A stretch of DNA of 64,000 nt, taken from the NCBI GenBank assembly GCA_004193285.1, contig SECP01000009.1, forward strand, positions 1 through 64,000, read 5' to 3'. How positions within the stretch are numbered: the first letter of the stretch is position 1; every line of letters begins with the position of its first letter. Under the pieces are notes generated by a model. The model was not told the origin of the DNA. It made no database searches and saw nothing but the letters and a program-made list of their open reading frames with translations. This document shows positions 16,863 through 25,987 of the stretch, one piece after another. Source of the DNA: Myxococcales bacterium (GTDB lineage Bacteria; Myxococcota_A; Polyangia; Polyangiales; Polyangiaceae). The position numbers were made by a program, and so were the translations under genes.

Positions 16863-17891
16863 TCAGGGCGCTCCGTAAACACACGCGGAGGCCTCGCCCT
16901 CGGCCGGCTCGAACGACACCGTATCCGCATAGAAGCTGCGGGCGAAATCGGCGCCCCAGCACTCCACCGCGGCGACCTCCCCCGGATCCGCGGGCAGGTC
17001 ACCGCCCGAGATCACCACGTCCGCGCGTCCGGCCCCGTCGGCGCGCCAGCGGCTGTCCACCGTGACATTTTCGAGCGCGGTGGCTTTCGAGTCGTCCACG
17101 TCGCTTTGCGCGACGACGTGCAACGAGCCGGTGCCGTCCTCGTTCGCCACCGACCGCACGGTGTAAGACTCCCGATTGACGCTGGGGTCTGGCGTGACCT
17201 CCGCCTCGATCGTGCGAGGAAGCGAGCCCGGCCCGAGGCCGCGCGGCAACTGGTGCGCGATGTGGAGCGTGCCGGAGTCTGGCTCGTGGCCGACCGGATC
17301 CAGCTCGCGAGCGACGCTGAGGTCGATCGTGAACTCGCCTTCGCCGTGCTGCTCGTGGAGCTTACCGAAGCCGTGCCCCTCCAGCACGCTGCGGTAGTCC
17401 TCGTCCGACCGTGAGGCCTTCGGCCGGCCTTCGAGCACGTAGTCGTACTCGGCTTCCGCGACCCGCGTGACGCGGAAGCGGTACGTCACCGGCTCCAGCG
17501 AGTCCGTGTACGGTCCCCAGGTCGCCTCGCCGTCCTTCAGCGCGCTCGGCTCGGAGTGGACGACGAGCCACACGCTGCCGAGCACCGAGGCCGTCACCGC
17601 GTTCACTCCGCCGCGCACGGCGCGCGTGAACCCGTACCACTTCGCGAAGTCGGTGCGTTCGAGGGGGCGCAGCGAGCCCTCCGACGCGGTGTGGGTGGCC
17701 GAGGGCGCGGAAGCGTCGGCTTCCGGCCCCGCGACGAGCACCGCCTCGCTTCGAGGCAAGGCTTCGCGGTACTCGCCGGCGTCATCTTGCTTCTCGAGCA
17801 TGCAGCCAGGGAGGAGCGCGAGCGCGCCGAGGGCGCACGCCTTCAGGGTCGAAACCGCGAGCCTACGAGCCGTGAACGAGCGTTGGGTCAT
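16863..17891 (-). CDS. Lipoprotein, hypothetical
   Basis: A 342-residue predicted lipoprotein: hydrophobic ALGALALLPGC with Cys at about 30. The mature part starts with an acidic linker, then a domain beginning LRPLERTDFAKWYGF and rich in beta strands, ending with ECWGADFARSFYAD and a terminal Cys. I have seen this general architecture in myxobacterial lipoproteins but no function is known to me. It is read divergently from the large kinase gene across about 250 bp. Confidence 0.75.
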   Translation of the reverse strand: MTQRSFTARRLAVSTLKACALGALALLPGCMLEKQDDAGEYREALPRSEAVLVAGPEADASAPSATHTASEGSLRPLERTDFAKWYGFTRAVRGGVNAVTASVLGSVWLVVHSEPSALKDGEATWGPYTDSLEPVTYRFRVTRVAEAEYDYVLEGRPKASRSDEDYRSVLEGHGFGKLHEQHGEGEFTIDLSVARELDPVGHEPDSGTLHIAHQLPRGLGPGSLPRTIEAEVTPDPSVNRESYTVRSVANEDGTGSLHVVAQSDVDDSKATALENVTVDSRWRADGAGRADVVISGGDLPADPGEVAAVECWGADFARSFYADTVSFEPAEGEASACVYGAP

Positions 17892-18142
17892 GGAAGCCCT
17901 GCGTTACAAGACGCGCGCCAAGCCCCAATGCTCGCAAAATGCCGAGGTGCCGAGCGGCTCTCGCCGCGTAGCGAGACCGAACGGCTTCGCCTCCATGAAC
18001 GGTAGTTCTCTCGCGCGCGCTCGCAGGTTCGCCCACATTGACCCCGAGCTGCGCGGTAACGCGGCCGAGTGCGGTGCGGTGCGGTGCGGTGCGCGCCGAG
18101 CGTTGGTTAGTTAACGGAACCCGGCGCCAGGCGATTTGCCTC
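17892..18142. promoter_or_regulatory. Divergent intergenic region with pentamer repeat
   Basis: A 251-bp gap between a minus-strand lipoprotein gene and the plus-strand kinase. It contains five perfect GTGCG units (18069-18093) and must hold promoters for both genes. No clear -35/-10 pair stands out. A TACAAT box at 18164-18169 lies just inside the kinase frame and would fit a leaderless GTG start at 18185. Confidence 0.4.
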
Positions 18143-21100
18143 ATGGCGTCCGGCCCTCGCGCGTACAATCCTAAGCTTCCCCCCGTGCGCGCTCGCCCGA
18201 ACCCCGTCGAAGCTCTCGCTACCTTGGCCCGACTGTCCGATGAGTCGGAGCGCCGCGCGAGCTGGCGCCAGGCCGTCGCGGCGCTCGGCTACAGCACGCA
18301 GGGGGCGGGTCCTCCTCCGCTCGACGGCATCACCCCCGAGGTATTGACCCGCGCGGCGCGCGTGGCGCTGGAGACAGGGCTGGTCGACGATCTCGAGTTC
18401 GTCGCGCCGGGTCCCGCCGCGGTCGCGCTGTACGAAATGAGCGCCGCGTTGCCCCTCGGTCGCGAGCGCCGTGAGCTCGGGCGCCGCGTCTTCGCGCGCC
18501 TCTACGAAGGGACTGCGGCCACCTTCGCGACCGTGGCCGCGCGCATGGCGTTGAGCTCGGGCAAGCCCTTCGAGGCGGCTCCGCTGCGGGCGCGCGTGGG
18601 CCTCGTCTTCGATTTGCCCATCGGCTGCGGCGTGAACGCGGACCCGCTGGCGCTCACGCTGGTGACGCGCCGAGAGATGCGCGAGCGTTGGCTGGATCGG
18701 GCACGGACCGGTCCGCTACCGGTGCGCCGCCTCGCGGCCAAGCTGCTGGAGCACGCGGCTCGCGAAGCCGTGTTCCGAGCGCAGCAAGGGGATCTGTTCC
18801 CGCGTGACCAGCTCCTCTCGGACCCGATTCGCTCCATCGGCGAGGCCCTGCTGCACGACCGCGAGCCGTTGGTCTGGCGTCACGCCGCGGTCGCCCGCGG
18901 CATCCTGTCGTCGATTCAGCCCAGCTTGCGCGAAGAGATCGACGTCGCGCTGGATCCTAACCTGTCGCCCACCGAGTGGCGGCGCGCGGGCGTGTCGCTG
19001 GTGGCCACGCTGCTCAGTGAGCCGGAGGGCTCGCTGAGAGCGCTCAAGCAGCTGCTGGACGGCCCAGTTTCTGTTGCGGACCCGGGATTGGCCGCGTCGC
19101 TGGTGATGGGGCTGCCGCGCGTGGTCGAGGCCGAGCCGGACGCGGCCGAGAACTTCCTGGACATGCTGTGCGCGCGGCGCCGTGCGGACGTCGCGGAGGC
19201 CGCGGCCGCCCTGTTCGCAGACTTGAGCAGCCCGAGCTTCGGCCAGCGCGCGGCCAAGATCCTCAAACAAACGCTCTTGCAGCGCAAGGACTCGCAGAGC
19301 GCGGTGCTGCGCAGCGTCGCCGAGCGCGCGGCGCGGATCTTGGATCGCGACCAGGACGACCAGAGCGAGGTCGTGGCGTCCGTGCGTCGAGCCTTGCTCG
19401 CGTACGAGTCCAAAGGCGCCCGCGCGGCGACGGACCTCGCCATCCAAGCGGTGCAGACCGCCCACCGCGCCATGGATTTCGTGGCGTCGCACGACGCGCA
19501 CGACGAGCAGATGCTGCCCTACGTCCTCGGCGCCCTCAGCGACTTGGACGCGGCCGCGCTCGAGAGCCCACGCCTGACGGATTTGATGCTGCTCGGGCGC
19601 CGCCCGGGTGACACGGATACGAGCGTGCCGGAGGTGGAGCGCCTTCACGACCGCCTCGGCTCGTTCTTGCTGGACGCGGAGACGAGCGTCACCGAAACCG
19701 CTCCCTCCCCGGCCCTCGCCCTCGGCGAGCAGCGGCGCCTGAAGGCGCTCCTGCACCTCATCGATTTGGAGGCCGCTCGCTCTGTCGACGACGAAGGCGG
19801 CGTGCGCAAGCGGGTGCGGCGCGCGGTAGGCGTGATGATGCGGCGGGTCAGCCAAGATCCGGAGCCGGTCGTGCATCGCATCGCCTGCGCGACGTTGGCG
19901 CGGAGCTTCGACGCCGCCGTGCGCGAAGGCGTCAGCGACCCTTCCGACCTGCTCCTGTCGCTGGCCGCTCACGTGGACGGGCTGTCGAGTCTAGAAGCGG
20001 TGGCGGAGGCCTCCACCAATCCGGAGGTGCGCAGCGCCGTCACCGGCTATGTGGAGTTCCTGAACCCCGCCAACGCGGAGGCCGCCGACGGTGGGAACGA
20101 GTCCCATCATTTCGAGCTCGGCATGGGCCTCGGGCTGCAGAGCGAGGCTCGCAAATCCGCGCAGCGGCTGCTGCGGCTGTCACGCAGCCTGGGCGCCGGC
20201 GGCTCCTACCGCGGCGAAGCGCTGCGGCGCGTCGTGCAGCGCTTGGCGCGTTCGCTGGAGAGCGTCTCCGCCGCGCGCGGCCAGTCGGACTTGGTGGACG
20301 CGAGCGGCGGCTCGGCGGACGTGATGAGCGACGTAGAAATCGCGGTGGACGGCCTGCGGAGGCTCACCCAGGGCGCCCTGCGGCGCGTGCTCGACGTGGA
20401 CCCGATGGCGATCGCGGTCACCGCCGACGTCCCTTCGGTGGCGGCGCTCGTCGAGCGCACCGTGCGCTCCAAAGTGCCGCCGAACGCGGCGCAGCTGCAG
20501 ATGGCCGTGACCGAGCTCACCGCGGACATTCCGCAGCCGATTGGGGCCGCTATCGCGAAGGTGCTGTCACGGCTCGAAACGCTACCCGTCACCGTCATCA
20601 CCACCACGGAGGCCGCTCAACCCATCCCCCTCGAGCGGCGGCGCTCCCCCTTGCCGGATTGGCTGCTACCGCGTCGCACCATCGGCGCGTTCTACGTGGT
20701 GCGCTCGCTGGGCAGCGGCGGAGCGAGCTCGGTGTTCATGGCGCGGCGCATGGAGGAGCGAAACAACGCCAAGGCGGAGGGGTTCGCGCTCAAAGTGCCG
20801 GACTACGATCCGACCACCGCGCGCAGCCTCTCCGAGCAGGAGTTTTTGCAGCTGTTTCGCGAAGAGGCGGGCGCTCTGCTCGGCCTGCCGCAGCACGAAA
20901 ACTTGGCGCGCTTCGTCACGTTCGATCTGGCGGCGCGCCCCAAGCCGATCCTCGTCATGGAGCTCATTCGCGGTGCGGGTTTGGACCGGCTGATCCGGAG
21001 CCGGTCACTCACCGCACCTAGCGCGCTGAAGTACCTGGACGGCATCTTGGCCGCGCTGGAGGCGATGCATGGCGCCGGAGTCGGGCACTTGGACATCAAA

Positions 21101-21616
21101 CCCTCCAACGTGATCTTGCGGGACGGGGAGACGCCCGTCCTCGTGGACTTCGGCTTGAGCGGTCGACAGCTGCGCCCCGGCTGCGGCACGCTCGAGTACT
21201 GCGCGCCGGAGGTGCTCGGCTTGGTGGAGGCCAAATCGCCGCAGCCGGCGGACATGTACGCTTTCGCGTGCACCGCCTTCGAAGCGCTCACCTTCGAGCT
21301 GCTGTTCGACGCGGAGGACGAGACCTCGATCCTCGCCGCCCACGTCGCCCACGACGGCTGGCCAGACAAGCTCGCTCGGCTCGCCCACATCGCAGATTCC
21401 GCAGAGCTGGCACGCCTGCTCGCGGCGTGCTTGCGGCGCGAGCCGAAGAACCGCCCCACCGCCTCGCAGGCCCGGCGCGCGCTACGCGACTTGACACCGA
21501 AGCTCTCGAGCGTGAGCTTCCCGCTCGGTGCCCCCTCTTCCAGCCCTGGCAGCAGCACCGTGGCCGTCCCGTCCGCCGGCATCGAGCAAGTGGCGCCGCG
21601 CGCGGAGAGCGCCTGA
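18143..21616 (+). CDS. Giant helical-repeat Ser/Thr protein kinase
   Basis: A 1157-residue protein. Residues about 20-835 are Ala/Leu/Arg-rich helices that look like HEAT/ARM-type repeats. Residues about 845-1125 are a Hanks-type kinase: glycine loop GSGGASSVF, Lys in FALKVPDYD, catalytic loop HLDIKPSN (HLD instead of the usual HRD) near residue 982, DFG near 1002, and CAPEV. A Ser/Pro-rich tail ends the protein. The kinase sits at the C-terminus, the reverse of most bacterial kinases, and no transmembrane helix is seen, so it is likely soluble. The start is ATG 18143 or GTG 18185, the latter 15 nt after TACAAT. The next gene begins inside its 3' end. Confidence 0.85.
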   Translation: MASGPRAYNPKLPPVRARPNPVEALATLARLSDESERRASWRQAVAALGYSTQGAGPPPLDGITPEVLTRAARVALETGLVDDLEFVAPGPAAVALYEMSAALPLGRERRELGRRVFARLYEGTAATFATVAARMALSSGKPFEAAPLRARVGLVFDLPIGCGVNADPLALTLVTRREMRERWLDRARTGPLPVRRLAAKLLEHAAREAVFRAQQGDLFPRDQLLSDPIRSIGEALLHDREPLVWRHAAVARGILSSIQPSLREEIDVALDPNLSPTEWRRAGVSLVATLLSEPEGSLRALKQLLDGPVSVADPGLAASLVMGLPRVVEAEPDAAENFLDMLCARRRADVAEAAAALFADLSSPSFGQRAAKILKQTLLQRKDSQSAVLRSVAERAARILDRDQDDQSEVVASVRRALLAYESKGARAATDLAIQAVQTAHRAMDFVASHDAHDEQMLPYVLGALSDLDAAALESPRLTDLMLLGRRPGDTDTSVPEVERLHDRLGSFLLDAETSVTETAPSPALALGEQRRLKALLHLIDLEAARSVDDEGGVRKRVRRAVGVMMRRVSQDPEPVVHRIACATLARSFDAAVREGVSDPSDLLLSLAAHVDGLSSLEAVAEASTNPEVRSAVTGYVEFLNPANAEAADGGNESHHFELGMGLGLQSEARKSAQRLLRLSRSLGAGGSYRGEALRRVVQRLARSLESVSAARGQSDLVDASGGSADVMSDVEIAVDGLRRLTQGALRRVLDVDPMAIAVTADVPSVAALVERTVRSKVPPNAAQLQMAVTELTADIPQPIGAAIAKVLSRLETLPVTVITTTEAAQPIPLERRRSPLPDWLLPRRTIGAFYVVRSLGSGGASSVFMARRMEERNNAKAEGFALKVPDYDPTTARSLSEQEFLQLFREEAGALLGLPQHENLARFVTFDLAARPKPILVMELIRGAGLDRLIRSRSLTAPSALKYLDGILAALEAMHGAGVGHLDIKPSNVILRDGETPVLVDFGLSGRQLRPGCGTLEYCAPEVLGLVEAKSPQPADMYAFACTAFEALTFELLFDAEDETSILAAHVAHDGWPDKLARLAHIADSAELARLLAACLRREPKNRPTASQARRALRDLTPKLSSVSFPLGAPSSSPGSSTVAVPSAGIEQVAPRAESA

Positions 21617-22145
21617 GGGGCTCGCGCTCGCGGCCCTGCTCAGCTTCGCCAGCTGTCGCTCCGAGCCGGGCGCGACCATCCACGTCGTGCTCGGGCCCGC
21701 CGCGAGCGACGAAGCCACTTTCACTCCGCGCTCCGCCCTGGCCGAGCTGATCGAGGTCAGCCCGAGCGAGACCACGCTGCTCGTCCACCTGACCTCGAGC
21801 GAGCGCACCTGCGACGCGGTCGCGCCAGCTTCTGCAGAAGAGGTCGCGGTCGCGCTCCGTCTGACTCTGCCCGCAGGCGTCAAGCTGGAGCCTGGCAGCT
21901 TTCCTCGCCCTCCGTTCGTCGCCGTGGAGGGGCGCGCTCCGCTGATGGCAACGGTGAAGTTGCGCGGTCGCAAGCACGAGCTACGGCCTGGCGGCGAGCT
22001 ATCGCTATCGCGCATCGAGGCGAATCCACAGGGCGTCCTGGAAGGCTTGCTGAAGCTCGAGTTCGCGGGCGACGCGGAGCAGCCCGCGACGCGCGTTTCC
22101 GGCCGTTTCTTGGCGCATTTTTGCAAGATCAACCGACTGCGCTAG
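21528..22145 (+). CDS. Lipoprotein, hypothetical, overlapping the kinase gene
   Basis: A 205-residue protein whose only usable start (GTG 21528) lies 89 nt inside the kinase gene in another frame. A long basic n-region (KWRRARRAPEG) precedes the hydrophobic core LALAALLSFASC with a lipobox-like end, so the signal sequence is real but unusually far from the start. The mature part is a single beta-rich domain ending in a Cys near the C-terminus (HFCKINRLR). Function unknown. The overlap suggests translational coupling to the kinase. Confidence 0.68.
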   Translation: MPPLPALAAAPWPSRPPASSKWRRARRAPEGLALAALLSFASCRSEPGATIHVVLGPAASDEATFTPRSALAELIEVSPSETTLLVHLTSSERTCDAVAPASAEEVAVALRLTLPAGVKLEPGSFPRPPFVAVEGRAPLMATVKLRGRKHELRPGGELSLSRIEANPQGVLEGLLKLEFAGDAEQPATRVSGRFLAHFCKINRLR

Positions 22146-22181
22146 CACGCTAGCGGCTCGTGCTACGGTGCGCGCCCTCCG

Positions 22182-22865
22182 ATGCTGAAGCTTTCTCGAC
22201 GCTTGATTTTTGCCGCGGTCGGCTGTGTGGCGCTGGCCGGCAGCGCCTGCGGCGGAGACGACACGGTGCCGCTAGAGCCCGTCACCTACGAGCTGTCCGT
22301 CACTGGGTACAACGGCGGGCTCGGCAATGAGGCGACCGTTTATTGCGACGGCACCCTCGCCGTGACGGTGAGCATTGCTCCCGCGGACGCCTTCAGACTG
22401 CGCCCCGCGAACGCTTGCGGTACCGCGCCGCGCTGTGGGTACGTCCACTTCGAGCTGCTCCAGGGCGGGACCGTCGTGTCCACTGCGGACAGCGCGACCG
22501 TGCAAGGCGTGCTCCGCTTGCCGGACCCCAGCAACATCGAGAACGTCGAGTTGCAGGTCAGCCTCCGCTCCGGCGTCGATCAGGAGACGATCCTCAACGC
22601 GGACGGGGAAAAAGCAATCCAAACCGTGACGCCAATGCTCAAGTCCCCGACTGATTGTGAAGGCACCGGCGCGGGCGGCGCTCCCAGCGGCGGGGCGGGA
22701 GCGGGCGGGCAGCCGAGTGAGCCGGCGGCGGGAGCAGGCGGAGCCGGAGGAGCTTCGGACGCTTTGCCGGGCGGAGCGGGCGGAGCCGGGGGCGACGCGC
22801 CAGGCGGCCAAGGCGGAGCCCCGGTAGGCGGCGAAGCGGCGAGCGCGGGCTCGGGCGGCGCCTGA
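22182..22865 (+). CDS. Lipoprotein with Gly/Ala-rich C-terminal tail
   Basis: A 227-residue predicted lipoprotein (VALAGSACGG lipobox). A beta-rich domain (about 30-160) with YNGGLGNEATVYCDG and paired cysteines is followed by a tail of about 65 residues made almost only of Gly, Ala, Pro and Ser (GAGGAPSGG type). In this organism's other lipoproteins such stretches come right after the lipid-bearing Cys, so a C-terminal position is unusual. Convergent with the L,D-transpeptidase gene, stops 10 nt apart. Function unknown. Confidence 0.75.
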   Translation: MLKLSRRLIFAAVGCVALAGSACGGDDTVPLEPVTYELSVTGYNGGLGNEATVYCDGTLAVTVSIAPADAFRLRPANACGTAPRCGYVHFELLQGGTVVSTADSATVQGVLRLPDPSNIENVELQVSLRSGVDQETILNADGEKAIQTVTPMLKSPTDCEGTGAGGAPSGGAGAGGQPSEPAAGAGGAGGASDALPGGAGGAGGDAPGGQGGAPVGGEAASAGSGGA

Positions 22866-22875
22866 GCCATCACTC

Positions 22876-24480
22876 TCAGGGGTGAACGAAGAGCACGGTG
22901 CCGGTCAGCTTCTGCATCGCCGAGTGCCAGCCTTCGGGGAGCGCGGGCTGGGTGAAGAAGAAGAGCCGACGCGCGTCCTCCGGCGTCAGGTTGATGCAGC
23001 CGTGGCTCTTCGGGGTCCCGAAGCGGTCGTGCCAGTACGCGCCGTGAAGCGCGTACCCCTCTTCGAAGTATTGAACGTAAGGGACGTCCCGTAGCTCGAA
23101 CTCTTCGCCCACCGCGTCCGAGTCCATGGTCGTGGACACGTGCTTGGTGTGGATGCGGAAGATGCCGCGCTTCGTCGCCTTGGTGTGGGCAGGATCTTCC
23201 AGCCCCGCCTCGCCGGTGGAGATGAGCGTGGCGTACACGGCTCGCGTGCCCTCGTAGGCGACGAGAGTCTGCTTGGAGACATTGATGTCGAACCAGCGCT
23301 CGCCGTTTTTCCCCCAAGCGGGCATCTTCTTCGCCGCGTCGAGCCGAGACGCGTCTTGGTCCGAGATGTAGAGGCCGTCCACCGTCTCGAAGTGGAGCCG
23401 GCGCTGAAAGAAGCTCTGCTTGCCGGTCAGCTTGAGCACGGACCAGTAGCTCGCCGCGCCCGCGTCCAGGAGCTTTCCCTTTTCGAGCCGCTTGAAGCGC
23501 GCGGTCTCGCTGCGCACGAACGCGAACGGGAATTGTGCGTCCTTGCCGATCTCCACGCCATGCCGCTCCGAGCCCTGGATGGGGCGGAGCCGGTCGGTAG
23601 GCACGACGTCCAAATCGGTGGTGACGCCGTAGCGCCGCCCCTCGAAGAGCAGGGTCTTGAGCAGCGAGAGCCCCTGGCGCGACTTCATGCGCGCGCCGAC
23701 CAGAGCCGGCCCGTGGTCGAGTTGCCCCTCGGGAGTCGGCAAGCTGCGACCGACTCCGAGGAACGTCGGCAGCGGGTCGCTCTGCTTGGCGTCCCAAGCC
23801 AGCCGCGCATCCGGCGGCGCCTGCCCACGGAGCCAGACGTGCTGCGCGTAACTGGCCCCTACCTCGCCCTCTGCGCTGAGCCAGGTCGCCATCCGCTCGT
23901 CCAGGTCGCGCTCCGCCTGGGTCGCTTCTTCCCGCGAGGGCAGGCGCGTGTAGATGGGCCCCGGCCGACGCACCGTCCCGTAGATATAGGGCAGCTTGCT
24001 GCCGAAATCGGCGGCGAGGCCGCGGTACGCCGCGACGACCGCGTCGCTGTCGTCCAGGGTCGCCGAGCCTTCGGCGCAAACGAAGCCGCGTGGCTCCACG
24101 GGGTACCAGCCGGCGGCGCAGCCCTCCAGCGCCGCTCGCTCGCCGCGCAAGAGCAGGGAGGCGCCGGCGCGGAAGTAGCCGAGGCGCTCTGAGCTCTTTG
24201 AGGGCCGCTCATGGATCCAGGCGCGCAGCGAGCGGGCGTAGATGCGTCGCCCAGGCGCGATGGGTGCCGGGTGCAACGCACCGTCCAGCGTGACCGTCGT
24301 CGCCGGCAGCTCTCGGCGCGGGGCGGATGGATTGAGAGGCGGTGCGCTGCCTGCCGCGACCGCGCCCGAGCTCGCAGACGCCGGTGGGGAGGCGCCCTCG
24401 TCGGGCGGCGGCGCAGCCTTCGAGCAAGCGACCGCCAGCAGCGCCAAGGGAACCAGGGCGGAGCCGTAGCGAGCCAGCAT
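22876..24480 (-). CDS. L,D-transpeptidase (YkuD) lipoprotein
   Basis: A 534-residue predicted lipoprotein (LALLAVACSKAAPP). The C-terminal region (about 370-534) contains the YkuD catalytic signature: HGAYWHDRFG then SHGCINLTPEDA, with the nucleophile Cys. Such enzymes cross-link peptidoglycan stems or attach lipoproteins to them. The N-terminal part (about 70-330) has an SH3-like stretch (IHERPSKSSERLGYFRAG, ending in GWYPVEPRGFVCAEG). ATG 24480 is chosen because it begins the signal sequence; the frame is open further upstream but without a signal. Periplasmic, outer-membrane anchored by inference. Confidence 0.88.
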   Translation of the reverse strand: MLARYGSALVPLALLAVACSKAAPPPDEGASPPASASSGAVAAGSAPPLNPSAPRRELPATTVTLDGALHPAPIAPGRRIYARSLRAWIHERPSKSSERLGYFRAGASLLLRGERAALEGCAAGWYPVEPRGFVCAEGSATLDDSDAVVAAYRGLAADFGSKLPYIYGTVRRPGPIYTRLPSREEATQAERDLDERMATWLSAEGEVGASYAQHVWLRGQAPPDARLAWDAKQSDPLPTFLGVGRSLPTPEGQLDHGPALVGARMKSRQGLSLLKTLLFEGRRYGVTTDLDVVPTDRLRPIQGSERHGVEIGKDAQFPFAFVRSETARFKRLEKGKLLDAGAASYWSVLKLTGKQSFFQRRLHFETVDGLYISDQDASRLDAAKKMPAWGKNGERWFDINVSKQTLVAYEGTRAVYATLISTGEAGLEDPAHTKATKRGIFRIHTKHVSTTMDSDAVGEEFELRDVPYVQYFEEGYALHGAYWHDRFGTPKSHGCINLTPEDARRLFFFTQPALPEGWHSAMQKLTGTVLFVHP

Positions 24481-24577
24481 CGCCCACCGACATGCCACGC
24501 CTGCCGCAATCACCGCAAGAAAACGGGCTCGGCCGCTGAGACAGGTTTGTCCCAATCCCTTAAACGAGAGCACGCAA

Positions 24578-25135
24578 ATGTGCGGAACCGAGTTGCTTCC
24601 CGGCCATCTCGTCATATCTTCCTGGCGGTTGTCTGCTCCCGCTCCACCCCGAAGCGCCCTGCCGCTCGCCGCAGCAGGTATCGCCTGCCTCGGCATCCTT
24701 CCGACGTTCGGAGGCCCCGACCGCCCGCTGCACTGGGCCATGACCGCGGGCATGGTGGGCGTTGGCGCGCTGCTGTGGACGCGCCACCGTTTCTCGCGGC
24801 GCGAAGGACCGCCCCTCGCGGTCGCCGCAGCAGACGCACAGCGAGCGGGCAAGGCGGTGCTCGGGATCTGCGCGGTCAGCGCGCTGCTCGTGCTGGCAAT
24901 CGTGTGGTTCCAGTGGCGGCGCGGCGGTCAGCTCGGTGCGCTTTCCTTGGCGATGCCGCTCGCCGGCCTGCTGTGGCTCGCGACGCTCGGTCTCCAAGCG
25001 CTCAAGCACCGCGACGCGGCGCCGGCGGCGCTCGGCAAGGATCGCCCTTCCTGGAGCCCTGCCAAGGTGGAGGCGCTCCCCTCGCCCACTCAAAGGCCGA
25101 GCCAGCCCCCTACGGATAGGCGCATCAGCGCATGA
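24578..25135 (+). CDS. Four-helix membrane protein, hypothetical
   Basis: A 185-residue protein with four predicted membrane helices (about 26-45, 52-67, 92-112, 118-140) and a Pro-rich hydrophilic C-terminal tail. No family is recognised. ATG 24578 is the first start, but a later start cannot be excluded. Its stop overlaps the ATG of the next gene (ATGA), forming a chain of four small envelope genes up to the sulfatase-like gene. Confidence 0.65.
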   Translation: MCGTELLPGHLVISSWRLSAPAPPRSALPLAAAGIACLGILPTFGGPDRPLHWAMTAGMVGVGALLWTRHRFSRREGPPLAVAAADAQRAGKAVLGICAVSALLVLAIVWFQWRRGGQLGALSLAMPLAGLLWLATLGLQALKHRDAAPAALGKDRPSWSPAKVEALPSPTQRPSQPPTDRRISA

Positions 25136-25710
25136 AGCCGCCGCGCTGGCTCGCGAGCGCCGCCCTCGTCACGCTGGGCTTCGGCGCGGCTCGGGCCCTC
25201 CGCGCCGAGCCGCCGCCCAGCGCGAGCTCCGCTCCCCAGGCGAGCACTCCTCGAGCGCAGCCTTCCGAGCGGCTACGTCGGCGCATGGAGCGACTCCTCG
25301 AGGGCCCGGGTCTGCATCCGAGCGCGCTTTCCTCCTCCTTGCCCGCGCCCTCGGCTTCGGCGGCTTGGCTCCCGGAGCTCTCGCGGCGCTGGTCCGAGGT
25401 CGCGGCGAATCGCCAGGCCCGGCGGGAAAAGAGCCGCGCCGCGCTCATGCGCGAGCTCGGCGGCAGGCTGCAAGATCCGAGAGTGCGGGCGGAGCTAGCG
25501 CTGCATTCCCAGCGGGTGGCGGAGCTCGGCCGCCTGGAGTTCCTCGCCAACAACGCGCGCGCCGGTGAGCAGCGCGACAAGCTCCTCCGCCGCATCGAAA
25601 AGCTCCGAGCGCACGAGGCCGCACGTCATGGCCGCAGCCTCGCCAAGCTCGAGGCCGCGGCCGAAAGGCCATCACCCGCCCCCGCGGTGAGCGGCGGGGC
25701 AAGGCCGTGA
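25132..25710 (+). CDS. Secreted helical protein, hypothetical
   Basis: A 192-residue protein with an N-terminal signal-like segment (LASAALVTLGFGAARALRA) and a highly charged Ala/Arg/Glu-rich helical body (residues about 55-175), probably a coiled coil. It has no Cys. It overlaps its neighbours on both sides (ATGA upstream, GTGA downstream), so all three should be co-translated. Composition resembles periplasmic chaperone-like or stalk proteins, but this is only an impression. Confidence 0.65.
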   Translation: MKPPRWLASAALVTLGFGAARALRAEPPPSASSAPQASTPRAQPSERLRRRMERLLEGPGLHPSALSSSLPAPSASAAWLPELSRRWSEVAANRQARREKSRAALMRELGGRLQDPRVRAELALHSQRVAELGRLEFLANNARAGEQRDKLLRRIEKLRAHEAARHGRSLAKLEAAAERPSPAPAVSGGARP

Positions 25711-25973
25711 GGCAACTGGCTTTTTGCGTTCTGCTGGGGCTTTGTGCCTGCTCGCGCCCGTCCACGGAGGCTCAAAACGACACGACTGCACTGCCGAGCG
25801 CAGGCCCAGCGCCGGCCACGCCGCTCACGGTAGCCCCGGAGTCGTCGAGCCCTCAGGCCCCGCCTTCGGTGCTCACGCCGGAGGACGCCGAGGAGGACGC
25901 CGCGCACCGCATCACGGAACAGAATTTGGAAAGTGAGCTCGATCGTTTGGAGCGAGAGATCCAAGCCGAGTAA
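25707..25973 (+). CDS. Small lipoprotein
   Basis: An 88-residue protein. GTG 25707 overlaps the previous TGA. The signal sequence LAFCVLLGLCACSRP carries a lipobox (LCAC). A short Pro/Ser linker is followed by an acidic amphipathic C-terminus (ESELDRLEREIQAE) that may form a short coiled coil. It is the third of a tight run of small envelope proteins. Function unknown. Confidence 0.68.
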   Translation: MRQLAFCVLLGLCACSRPSTEAQNDTTALPSAGPAPATPLTVAPESSSPQAPPSVLTPEDAEEDAAHRITEQNLESELDRLEREIQAE

Positions 25974-25975
25974 AA

Positions 25976-25987
25976 GGGGGCTCCCCC
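25976..25987 (+). promoter_or_regulatory. GGGGGCTCCCCC abutting a start codon
   Basis: The sequence between the small lipoprotein stop and ATG 25988 is GGGGG-CT-CCCCC. The G-run is the only ribosome-binding candidate and could pair with the C-run directly in front of the ATG, which would mask it. Confidence 0.4.

Noticed and set aside
22861..22880. Terminator hairpin between the 22182 and 22876 genes (CCTGAG/CTCAGG)
   Set aside because: Only 6 bp of stem, partly inside a coding sequence, with no T-run.
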